Source: Flavobacteriales bacterium UBA2306
Lineage (GTDB): Bacteria > Bacteroidota > Bacteroidia > Flavobacteriales > Weeksellaceae
DNA length: 64,000 bases
Assembly: GCA_002345565.1 (NCBI GenBank)
Contig: DDVS01000001.1
Coordinates: 800,712-864,711 of the forward strand
Reading direction: 5' to 3'
Shown here: piece after piece, positions 35,868 through 42,749 of the stretch
How positions within the stretch are numbered: the stretch's first letter is position 1
Layout: the number at the start of each line of letters is the position of its first letter
Position numbers and translations under genes: made by a program
The notes under the pieces: model-generated
Seen by the model: only the letters and a program-made list of their open reading frames with translations
Told to the model about the DNA's origin: nothing
The model's database searches: none

Positions 35868-35900
35868 TAACCTTAGATAGCCTCAGGCTGACAAGCAAAA
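35816..35900 (+). repeat. Dispersed CAAGCTCAGGAT repeat at the sigma factor 3' end
   Basis: CTTCGTCAAGCTCAGGATAA-type sequence (35820-35840) is followed by CGCCTCAGCCTGACAG and, after the stop codon, CCTCAGGCTGACAAGC. Copies of the first part occur at 9340-9360 and 38376-38418. The TCAGGCTGA/TCAGCCTGA pieces can pair. Confidence 0.7.
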
Positions 35901-35925
35901 ACTATCATTTATCAACTATAATAAC

Positions 35926-36522
35926 ATGGACCTAGATAATTTTAAAACCCTTTGGAATAAAGAAGATGTTACCGAAACGCCGCAAATCTCAACGGAAAAA
36001 CAGAAAGAAATTCATTTGCCTCTGGAAAAAATCAGAAAAAACATGCGAACCGAATTTTGGTCAACCATTATTCTCTTACCAATCATTCTTATTGTAACTT
36101 GGTTTTTCCAAATCCCCTTTCGTTTTAGGCTTTACATTGAAGTTTTGGTAGGTTCTATGACTTTGGTAACTGTTTTTTTCTTTAGCAAATTCTTTAAACT
36201 CTACAAAGACATCGGCAATCCTACCTTGGGAACGTATGATTCTCTGAAAGATTTGTTTCACCAGTTTGAATTGAACAAACAATATTATCTTTCGTTTTAT
36301 CTTAGTTTTGTTCCGTTTCTTGTTTGCGAGATGATCATCGTTATAGAATCAATTCCATATACAAAAACTTACAGCAATGCTTTTATTTCGTTTTATCTGC
36401 TTTTCCCTGTAATTGTGGGTTTGTTTGGGTTATATTTTCTAGGAAATTGGTGGTATCAATTTTTCTATGGAAAATATATTGACCGGATCAAAAAACTGGT
36501 TGAAGAAATGAAAATGGATTAA
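35926..36522 (+). CDS. Small membrane protein, possible sigma-factor partner
   Basis: A 198-residue protein of unknown family. An N-terminal soluble segment of about 45 residues (DNFKTLWNKEDV) is followed by about four hydrophobic segments near 46-66, 72-92, 122-142 and 153-178 and a charged C-terminus. It follows the ECF sigma gene directly and a terminator comes after it. An N-terminal cytoplasmic part plus membrane anchor fits an anti-sigma factor, but there is no FecR or zinc-finger motif, so this is inference from position only. Confidence 0.75.
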   Translation: MDLDNFKTLWNKEDVTETPQISTEKQKEIHLPLEKIRKNMRTEFWSTIILLPIILIVTWFFQIPFRFRLYIEVLVGSMTLVTVFFFSKFFKLYKDIGNPTLGTYDSLKDLFHQFELNKQYYLSFYLSFVPFLVCEMIIVIESIPYTKTYSNAFISFYLLFPVIVGLFGLYFLGNWWYQFFYGKYIDRIKKLVEEMKMD

Positions 36523-36540
36523 AAGCCTAATGATCTTAGA

Positions 36541-36578
36541 AAAGCCTTGTCATACTAATCTGTAAGCAAGGCTTTTTT
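36541..36578 (+). terminator. Terminator of the sigma factor pair
   Basis: AAAGCCTTG (36541-36549) pairs with CAAGGCTTT (36567-36575) and runs into TTTTTT. Confidence 0.8.
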
Positions 36579-36603
36579 AATTTTCATAAGCTGAAAATTT
36601 TTG

Positions 36604-36611
36604 TAAATTTG
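36604..36611 (+). promoter_or_regulatory. Candidate -7 box for ruvX (leaderless)
   Basis: TAAATTTG fits TAnnTTTG and ends 7 bases before the ruvX ATG at 36619, so transcription would begin within a base or two of the start codon. The -33 element is unclear. Confidence 0.45.
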
Positions 36612-36618
36612 CGAACTT

Positions 36619-37032
36619 ATGGGACAAATTCTAGCCATCGATTACGGAAAAGCAAGAACTGGAATTGCTGTAACAGACGACTTACAAATTATTGGAAGCG
36701 GACTCACGACAGTAGAAACGCCAAAACTTCTTGATTTCCTGAAAACTTATTTCTCTGAAAATAATGTAGAAGAAATCGTTATCGGACTTCCCACAGACCT
36801 GAAAGGAAATATGTCCGATATAGAAAATGACATTCAGAAATTTATTTCCGTATTCGAAAAGGAATTTCCCGAGAAGAAAATCAATCGTCTGGATGAACGT
36901 TTTACTTCCAAAATGGCTTCTTTTTTTATTAGCCAAAGCGGAAAAAACAAGAAACAAAAACAGGAAAAAGGATTGATAGACAAAGTAAGCGCAACTATTT
37001 TGTTGCAAAATTTTTTAGACCAAAAGAGATGA
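36619..37032 (+). CDS. ruvX: RuvX / YqgF-family Holliday-junction resolvase homologue
   Basis: A 137-residue RNase H-fold nuclease, the usual length. AIDYGKARTGIA (residues 5-16) carries the first catalytic Asp, IVIGLPTDLKG is the second strand, and ERFTSKMA with the late LIDKVSATILLQ segment completes the site. The family processes the 5' end of pre-16S rRNA (YqgF) and was first proposed as a resolvase. It overlaps def by 4 bases (ATGA), so the two are translated together. Confidence 0.93.
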   Translation: MGQILAIDYGKARTGIAVTDDLQIIGSGLTTVETPKLLDFLKTYFSENNVEEIVIGLPTDLKGNMSDIENDIQKFISVFEKEFPEKKINRLDERFTSKMASFFISQSGKNKKQKQEKGLIDKVSATILLQNFLDQKR

Positions 37033-37601
37033 TTTTACCAATTAGAGCATTCGGAGATGCGGTTTTGAGAAAAAAAGCACACAACATCGATAAAGATTAT
37101 CCTGAGCTTGCTACTTTGATAGACAATATGTTTGAAACCATGACCGGTGCCAATGGTATTGGTTTGGCAGCGCCTCAAATTGGTTTGGACATCCGGCTTT
37201 TCATCATTGACGTTTCTCCACTTGCAGAGGATGAAGATTATGCAGACATTGCAGATGAGCTTAAAGATTTTAAAAAAGTTTTCATCAATGCAAAAATTCT
37301 GGAAGAATCTGGTGAAGAATGGAAATTTAATGAAGGTTGCCTCAGTATTCCGGATGTTAGAGAAGACGTTAAAAGAAAATCCATCATCAAAATAGAATAT
37401 TATGATGAAAATTTCACGAAACATACTGAGGTTTTCCAAGACATCCGCGCCAGGGTTATCCAACACGAATATGACCATATTGAAGGGATTCTTTTTACAG
37501 ATCATCTAAGTCCTTTAAAGAAAAAAATCGTGAAAGGAAAATTACAAAAAATAGCTAACGGAGATGTGGGCGTAAGCTACAAAATGAGATTTCCAAAATA
37601 G
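37029..37601 (+). CDS. def: Peptide deformylase
   Basis: A 190-residue metalloenzyme that removes the N-formyl group from new proteins. Motif 1 GIGLAAPQIG (43-52), motif 2 EGCLSIP with metal ligand Cys104, and motif 3 QHEYDH with His146, Glu147 and His150 are all intact. It is co-transcribed with ruvX. About 91 bases separate it from the DUF5606 gene, which may share the transcript. Confidence 0.97.
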   Translation: MILPIRAFGDAVLRKKAHNIDKDYPELATLIDNMFETMTGANGIGLAAPQIGLDIRLFIIDVSPLAEDEDYADIADELKDFKKVFINAKILEESGEEWKFNEGCLSIPDVREDVKRKSIIKIEYYDENFTKHTEVFQDIRARVIQHEYDHIEGILFTDHLSPLKKKIVKGKLQKIANGDVGVSYKMRFPK

Positions 37602-37692
37602 ATTTGAGGTAAAGTTTATAACTTTCAGAAGAACGCTTCATACATCTTACATCTCACTTATAACAAAAAATTTACTAAAGAAAAATATTAAA

Positions 37693-38271
37693 ATGCAGTT
37701 AGAAAAAATTATTTCGATCTCCGGAAAACCGGGACTTTTCAAATTGGTTTCACAACTAAGAAACGGATTTATTGTAGAGGATATTACTACTAAGAAAAAA
37801 GCCAGCATCTCCAACTCCAGCCAGGTAAGCCTTTTGGATAATATAGCGATGTTCACATTTGATAAAGAAGTTCCTTTATTCGAAGTTTTTGAAAATGTTG
37901 CTAAAAATTACAATTACGAGCCTACCATCAGCCATAAATCCAACAGCCAGGAACTGAGAGATTTTATGTCTGCTTCTCTACCAAACTATGATACAGAAAG
38001 AGTTTACGAGTCTGACATCAAAAAATTGGCGCAATGGTACAACTTGCTTCAAAAAGCTGGTTACATCACGCCAGAAAGTTTTGTAAAACCAGAAGCTCCA
38101 GCTGTTGAAGTAGCGGAAGAAGCTAAAGATGTAGAAGAAAAGGAAGAGAAAAAACCTGCCGCTAAAAAAGCACCTGCAAAAAAAACTGCTGAAAAAACAG
38201 AAGAAGCGAAAGCAGAAAAACCTGCTGCTAAAAAACCAGCTGCTAAAAAAGCGACTAGAAAAGAAGATTAA
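37693..38271 (+). CDS. DUF5606 protein with Ala/Lys-rich tail
   Basis: A 192-residue cytoplasmic protein. Residues 1-135 form the conserved DUF5606 domain (ISISGKPGLFKLVSQLRNG, FENVAKNYNYEP, QWYNLLQKAGYI), found downstream of def in Flavobacteriia; its function is unknown. Residues 136-192 are low complexity and rich in Ala, Lys, Pro and Glu, like histone H1 tails, suggesting contact with nucleic acid. It is followed by a CCCCAACCC repeat and a terminator. Confidence 0.85.
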   Translation: MQLEKIISISGKPGLFKLVSQLRNGFIVEDITTKKKASISNSSQVSLLDNIAMFTFDKEVPLFEVFENVAKNYNYEPTISHKSNSQELRDFMSASLPNYDTERVYESDIKKLAQWYNLLQKAGYITPESFVKPEAPAVEVAEEAKDVEEKEEKKPAAKKAPAKKTAEKTEEAKAEKPAAKKPAAKKATRKED

Positions 38272-38280
38272 TTAAATTTT

Positions 38281-38306
38281 CTTTCCCCAACCCTAAAGGG
38301 CGGAAA
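38281..38306. repeat. CCCCAACCCTAAAGGG-type repeat, second copy
   Basis: CTTTCCCCAACCCTAAAGGG, 10 bases past the DUF5606 stop, matches the left arm of the repeat at 15952-15971 apart from a few changes. Confidence 0.55.
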
Positions 38307-38325
38307 ATTTATATTTTATAAAATG

Positions 38326-38363
38326 CTCTCTCAGAAATATTTGTTTTTGAGAGAGTTTTTTTT
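38326..38363 (+). terminator. Terminator of the ruvX-def-DUF5606 unit
   Basis: CTCTCTCA (38326-38333) pairs with TGAGAGAG (38348-38355), followed by eight T. Confidence 0.8.
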
Positions 38364-38375
38364 ATATTTAAAGTC

Positions 38376-38418
38376 TTCCTTTCGTCAAGCTCAGGATAAA
38401 ATTCACCTTGGACTGACA
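38376..38418 (+). repeat. Dispersed CAAGCTCAGGAT repeat, intergenic copy
   Basis: TTCGTCAAGCTCAGGATAAA at 38381-38400 is identical to 35821-35840, and the similarity continues with changes through GGACTGACA (compare CAGCCTGACA). Confidence 0.75.
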
Positions 38419-38452
38419 TTGTTGAAAATAATTATTATTAATTTAATCATTT

Positions 38453-39187
38453 ATGAAAGTTGTTTCACTTGTTCCTTCTATTACGGAAACTTTATTTGAT
38501 TTAGGCTTGACAACTGACGGAATTATTGGGAGGACAAAATTTTGTATTCATCCGAAAGAACTTGTAAATCAAGTTGAAATCATTGGCGGAACGAAAAACC
38601 TTAATATTGAGAAAATAAAATCTCTTAAACCCGATTTAATTATCGCCAACAAAGAAGAAAACGTAAAAGAGCAAGTTGAGGAATTGATGAAGGATTTCAA
38701 AGTTCTATTAACGAATATTGAAACGCTTGAAGATAATTATTACCTTATCAAACAATTAGGACATATTTTTAACAAAGAAGAAAAAGCACAATTTTTGAAT
38801 TTGAAGACTTATGAAGCATTTGATATTCAGAAACCTGAAAAGAAGTTAAAAGTCGCTTATCTCATTTGGGAAAATCCTTATATGACCATTGGTGGCGACA
38901 CTTTTATCTCAAGGATTTTGGAAGAATTGGGATTTGAAAATCTATTTAAAAATCAGAAACGTTATCCCGAAGTTCAGTTGGAAGACTTGAAAAGCGCCGA
39001 TTTGATTTTTCTTTCGTCAGAACCTTTTCCTTTCAAAGAAAAACACATTGAGGAAATCCAAGAAGTTTGTAAGAATCAAAACATTATGATTGTTGATGGC
39101 GAAGCTTTTTCTTGGTATGGTTCGCATCTAGCGAAGTGCGGGGATTATTATCGGGTGCTGTTGTCAGAAATTTTACAGAGATTTTAA
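38453..39187 (+). CDS. BtuF-like helical-backbone metal-receptor protein
   Basis: A 244-residue protein with the fold of periplasmic B12/haem/siderophore-binding proteins: VVSLVPSITETLFDLGL, the long central helix around KIKSLKPDLIIANKEE, and the second lobe with TIGGDTFISRILEELGFEN. It has no signal peptide, so it should be cytoplasmic, unlike true BtuF; family members of this kind without signal peptides are common and their role is uncertain. No permease or ATPase is adjacent. Its end overlaps the convergent lipoprotein gene by 15 bases. Confidence 0.85.
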   Translation: MKVVSLVPSITETLFDLGLTTDGIIGRTKFCIHPKELVNQVEIIGGTKNLNIEKIKSLKPDLIIANKEENVKEQVEELMKDFKVLLTNIETLEDNYYLIKQLGHIFNKEEKAQFLNLKTYEAFDIQKPEKKLKVAYLIWENPYMTIGGDTFISRILEELGFENLFKNQKRYPEVQLEDLKSADLIFLSSEPFPFKEKHIEEIQEVCKNQNIMIVDGEAFSWYGSHLAKCGDYYRVLLSEILQRF

Positions 39188-39721
39188 TTGTAACTTAAAG
39201 CCTTCTTTCATTTTAGAAACCGTTTCTTTATTATAATTATTATCTTCAAGAACTTTCTTATATTTTTCAATGATATTATCTACATTCCTTCCAAAATCAC
39301 TAACTAGGTATTTAGCTTGCAATCTTTTTTTAATTACAATATTCTCATTTTGGAATTTCTTCTTAAGCTTTCTTGCTTCAATTTCAAAAATGTTCATTGA
39401 TATTGTTGCCATCAAAATATCATTTTGAATTTTTTGTTTATTTTGATTTTTGTTTAAGAAACTATTTTTTTTGTTGAAAAAAACATAGTATTTAAAAACA
39501 TTGGTGTTTTCTGTAGTTCTTGTAGCAATTTCAATATCATAAATAGTCTTATTTGATTTTTCAATCAATAAAAAGTCTTCTGCCTTAATATTTAAGTTTT
39601 CTTTCCAAAGAATAATATCCTGTGAATTTTTATTATCTTCAAAATCGCTATCTTTATTTTTGCAAGTAAATAGGAAAAAAATTAATGGTATGTAGGCAAT
39701 TTTTTGAAATAAGGCTCTCAT
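39173..39721 (-). CDS. Putative lipoprotein of unknown function
   Basis: A 182-residue protein with a short signal and lipobox FLFTC (Cys20) followed by Lys/Asn/Asp. The mature part is helical and very rich in Asn and Lys with no recognisable domain. It starts 7 bases after the reductase gene stop and overlaps the convergent metal-receptor gene at its end. Confidence 0.7.
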   Translation of the reverse strand: MRALFQKIAYIPLIFFLFTCKNKDSDFEDNKNSQDIILWKENLNIKAEDFLLIEKSNKTIYDIEIATRTTENTNVFKYYVFFNKKNSFLNKNQNKQKIQNDILMATISMNIFEIEARKLKKKFQNENIVIKKRLQAKYLVSDFGRNVDNIIEKYKKVLEDNNYNKETVSKMKEGFKLQLKSL

Positions 39722-39728
39722 AATTTAA

Positions 39729-40178
39729 TTACAAAATCTTCGCAACTTCTTCACAAAGCCAATTCAGAAGTTCTTCATCATCTTTTGTAAATGGATCTTT
39801 TGAATGACTGTCGATATCGATTTGTCCAACATTTTCTCCATTTTTGAAAATCGGAACTACTATTTCTGCTTTTGTATCAATAGAACAAGAAAGATAATTA
39901 TCCTGAGCCCAAACATCAGGCACAACAAAGTTCTCTCCTGAAACTGCAACTTGTCCGCAAATCCCTTTCCCAAAAGGAATGATGGTGTGGTCTGTTTCCG
40001 CACCAACGTAAGGACCGAGAATCAATTCGTCTTTGTCGCCATTTTTAAAATAAAATCCAGTCCAGTTATAATATGAGATTTCCTTATCCAAAACCTGACA
40101 AATTTTCAGAAGTTTGGTATTAGTATCGTGTTCCGGACTATTAATAATGAATGAAAGTCTATTTTTTAATTCTACCAT
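39729..40178 (-). CDS. GAF-domain free methionine-R-sulfoxide reductase
   Basis: A 149-residue GAF protein of the fRMsr (MsrC/YebR) type, which reduces free methionine-R-sulfoxide. NWTGFYF and IPFGKGICGQVA are family motifs. Cys74 (GICG) and Cys98 (LSCSI) match two of the three cysteines of E. coli YebR, including the catalytic one; at the first position (expected ahead of IPFG) the residue is His64, so the thiol relay may differ. It starts 12 bases after the next upstream gene. Confidence 0.85.
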   Translation of the reverse strand: MVELKNRLSFIINSPEHDTNTKLLKICQVLDKEISYYNWTGFYFKNGDKDELILGPYVGAETDHTIIPFGKGICGQVAVSGENFVVPDVWAQDNYLSCSIDTKAEIVVPIFKNGENVGQIDIDSHSKDPFTKDDEELLNWLCEEVAKIL

Positions 40179-40190
40179 TTTTTTAATATT

Positions 40191-41615
40191 TTAATTGACA
40201 TCAAAACTCAGTTCTTTGTAGCCAAACATTTGACGGTCTTTAATCATCTCCGGAATTCCTGCAGGAAGCTCTTCTTCCCATCCAGAATCTTGAGTCACTA
40301 TTTTTTTGAGGATTTCTCGGGAATAAATTCCCAAGAATTTGGGATTGTAGTTTTCAATATCCACAATTCTCTTATTAAGTTTGAAATACTTGTATAATTC
40401 CTTCAAGTTATCGTGAACTTTTAGATTTTCCGAAGTCAGTAAATCGCCAGTTTCTGGATCTTTATAAGGATATAGATATACGCGCATATCTTTTTTGAAA
40501 AACTTACCAAATGCTTCCAAAATGCCACCTGGAAGGTTTTTATAATATTCTTCATCAAAAACATCCAAAAGATTATTAACGCCCATTGCAACACCAATAT
40601 GCTGATTGGTAAATGTAGAGAAATAATCTACCATTCTATAATATTCTGAGAAGTTAGAGATCATAACGGTGTAACCCAATTTCCCAAGAATATCGACTCT
40701 GTCCAGGAAATCTCTTTCATCAATATCGCCAGATGCGCGGAGGTTAGAAATCGTAATTTCAAAAAGAATTTGCGTATTTTCTTTATAGCAGGCATTATCC
40801 TGGTTGAACATTTTCAAACCGTGCTCAAACATATCGATATTAACACAAGTAACAGGACGGAAACTTCCTCTCACGGCAAAAATATTTTTCTTGTAAAGAA
40901 TATCTGCCGGCAACATATTATTGCCTTCGGAATTGAAAATCACAGCATCTGTCATTCCCATTTTCACCAATTGAAGACTCATTAAACGGTTGTCTACAAA
41001 TTTGAATGCAGGCCCGCTGAAGTCTATCATATCAATTTCCAATCTATCTGTAGAAAGGTCATCGTACAAAGATTCTATAAGAAGTCTTGGATTATCAATA
41101 TAGAAAAAAGCGCCATATATCAGATTAACTCCCAAACTGCCCAAGGTTTCTTGCTGCAGAGTGGCATTGGTTTCTTTAAACTTGACGTGGATAACAATTT
41201 CATTAAAATCTTCATCCGGATTGTTTTGATAACGAATCCCTACCCAACCGTGACCTTTGGATGTTTTATCAAAATTGATAGTGGTTACCGTATTGGCATA
41301 AGAAAAGAATTTCTTCCCTGGATTTTTTTCTCTTGGGATTCTTTCTTCAATAAGAGCCACTTCATACCGCAACATTTTCCTAAGACGGTTTTGCGTCACA
41401 TATCTGTTTTTGATTTCTTTTCCGTAGATGGCATCGGAGAAATCTTTATCATAGGCAGACATGGCTTTTGCAATGGTTTGAGAAGCACCACCAGCTCTGA
41501 AAAAATGACGGACAGTTTCCTGACCCGCACCTATCTCGGCAAAAGTTCCATAAATTGAAGAATCGAGATTTATCGCTAAAGCTTTCTGTTTTGGGGTAAG
41601 TTTTGGCTTTATCAC
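40191..41615 (-). CDS. Conserved cytoplasmic protein of unknown function
   Basis: A 474-residue protein, conserved in Flavobacteriia from memory, with no signal peptide, membrane segment or recognised domain. The N-terminus has GTFAEIGAGQETVRHFFRAGGASQTIAKAMSA-type sequence; RGSFRPVT and a C-terminal KFLGIYSREILKKI are prominent. Relatives sometimes carry names such as TonB-dependent receptor or nucleotide adenylyltransferase, which this sequence does not support. The start is GTG at 41615: an in-frame TAA lies 9 bases upstream. It is divergent from the MBL gene with a 51-base gap. Confidence 0.8.
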   Translation of the reverse strand: MIKPKLTPKQKALAINLDSSIYGTFAEIGAGQETVRHFFRAGGASQTIAKAMSAYDKDFSDAIYGKEIKNRYVTQNRLRKMLRYEVALIEERIPREKNPGKKFFSYANTVTTINFDKTSKGHGWVGIRYQNNPDEDFNEIVIHVKFKETNATLQQETLGSLGVNLIYGAFFYIDNPRLLIESLYDDLSTDRLEIDMIDFSGPAFKFVDNRLMSLQLVKMGMTDAVIFNSEGNNMLPADILYKKNIFAVRGSFRPVTCVNIDMFEHGLKMFNQDNACYKENTQILFEITISNLRASGDIDERDFLDRVDILGKLGYTVMISNFSEYYRMVDYFSTFTNQHIGVAMGVNNLLDVFDEEYYKNLPGGILEAFGKFFKKDMRVYLYPYKDPETGDLLTSENLKVHDNLKELYKYFKLNKRIVDIENYNPKFLGIYSREILKKIVTQDSGWEEELPAGIPEMIKDRQMFGYKELSFDVN

Positions 41616-41666
41616 AAAGAATTAGATTTATTTTGTAAATTTACCAAAAACAGCGCAAATACAAAA

Positions 41667-42434
41667 ATGCTTTTAAAATTTTTAGGCACCGGAACCTCGC
41701 AGGGTATTCCAGTTATAGGCAGCCACCACCCGGTTTGTTTATCTGAGAACCCAAAAGACAAAAGACTGAGAACTTCTGCCTTAATTACATCCGATCTGGG
41801 AAAGAAAATATTGATTGATTGCGGGCCAGATTTTCGGCAACAAATGTTGATAAATAAAGAAGAAGAAATAGATGCTGTACTCCTCACTCACGAGCACAAT
41901 GATCACATCATTGGATTGGATGATTTGCGACCTTTGATTTTCAAAAACCAAGCGCCCATGCCCATTTATTGTAACGCAAGAGTTGCCAATGAAATAAAAG
42001 AGCGTTTTCCTTATGCCTTTGCAGAGCAAAAATATCCCGGAGCTCCCAGTTTTGATTTATTTGAAATCAATGACAATTTTAAACTTTTTGACGAAGTTGA
42101 AATTACACCTATTAATGTCATCCATTCTGATATTGATATTCTAGGCTTTAAGGTTAAAAATCTAGCTTATATAACGGATGCGAGTAAAATTGACGATCAG
42201 GAAAAAGAGAAACTTAAAAATTTGGATTATTTTATTATTAATTGTCTCAGAAAAAAAGAACCACACCACTCTCACTTCATTTTGCCACAAATCTTGGAAC
42301 TGGTAGAAGAATTAAAACCCCGAGTTACTTATTTAATCCACATCAGTCATCATTTTGGTTTTCATGAAGAGGTTGAAAATGAGCTACCTGAAAACATCCA
42401 CTTGGCTTATGATGGATTAGAAATAGAATTTTAA
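41667..42434 (+). CDS. MBL-fold metallohydrolase (PhnP-like)
   Basis: A 255-residue metallo-beta-lactamase-fold hydrolase. The metal motif is THEHNDH with His75, His77, Asp79 and His80; DCGPDFRQQM and ITDASKI carry further ligands, and HISHHFGFHEEV closes the site. The start GTGTSQGIPVIGSHHPVC is typical of the PhnP/RNase Z-like subgroup that cleaves cyclic phosphodiesters; the substrate is not known here and no phosphonate genes are near. tRNA-Leu follows 72 bases later under its own promoter. Confidence 0.9.
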   Translation: MLLKFLGTGTSQGIPVIGSHHPVCLSENPKDKRLRTSALITSDLGKKILIDCGPDFRQQMLINKEEEIDAVLLTHEHNDHIIGLDDLRPLIFKNQAPMPIYCNARVANEIKERFPYAFAEQKYPGAPSFDLFEINDNFKLFDEVEITPINVIHSDIDILGFKVKNLAYITDASKIDDQEKEKLKNLDYFIINCLRKKEPHHSHFILPQILELVEELKPRVTYLIHISHHFGFHEEVENELPENIHLAYDGLEIEF

Positions 42435-42446
42435 TGAAAATTTATT

Positions 42447-42475
42447 TTGTAAGATAAAAAATATGTTTATATTTG
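42447..42475 (+). promoter_or_regulatory. Promoter of tRNA-Leu
   Basis: TTG at 42447-42449 and TATATTTG at 42468-42475, 18 bases apart, fit the consensus. The mature tRNA starts 31 bases after the -7 box. Confidence 0.7.
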
Positions 42476-42506
42476 CACACCGATTTACAGCACACTGTAA
42501 CACTAA

Positions 42507-42586
42507 GCCCAGGTGGCGGAATTGGTAGACGCGCTGGTCTCAAACACCAGTTCTTAGGAGTACCGGTTCGATCCCGGTCCTGGGTA
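42507..42586 (+). tRNA. tRNA-Leu (CAA)
   Basis: The acceptor arms GCCCAGG (42507-42513) and CCTGGGT (42579-42585) pair with one G-T at the end. The anticodon stem CTGGT/ACCAG encloses CTCAAAC with anticodon CAA at 42541-42543, reading UUG. A long variable arm and the T arm ACCGG-TTCGATC-CCGGT are clear. The 3' CCA is not encoded. Confidence 0.95.
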
Positions 42587-42587
42587 C

Positions 42588-42632
42588 AAAACCGGAAAGA
42601 GGTGACAATTCACTTTCTTTCCGGTTTTTTTT
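42588..42632 (+). terminator. Terminator of tRNA-Leu
   Basis: AAACCGGAAAG pairs with CTTTCCGGTTT, with an inner GTGA/TCAC stem, and is followed by a T run. Confidence 0.85.
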
Positions 42633-42749
42633 AGCTCCTAACTCATTGCTTATCTGGCAGATATAAGACGGTAAAACATGCAATCAGGTGGTTCATTCCC
42701 CTAAAAAATAAATTGATATTACAAATGCTTAATAAGCCTGAATTACGAT

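Noticed and set aside
42507..42586. tRNA-Leu as attachment site of an island
   Set aside because: No integrase, no direct repeat of the tRNA 3' end in the window and no change in gene type beside it.
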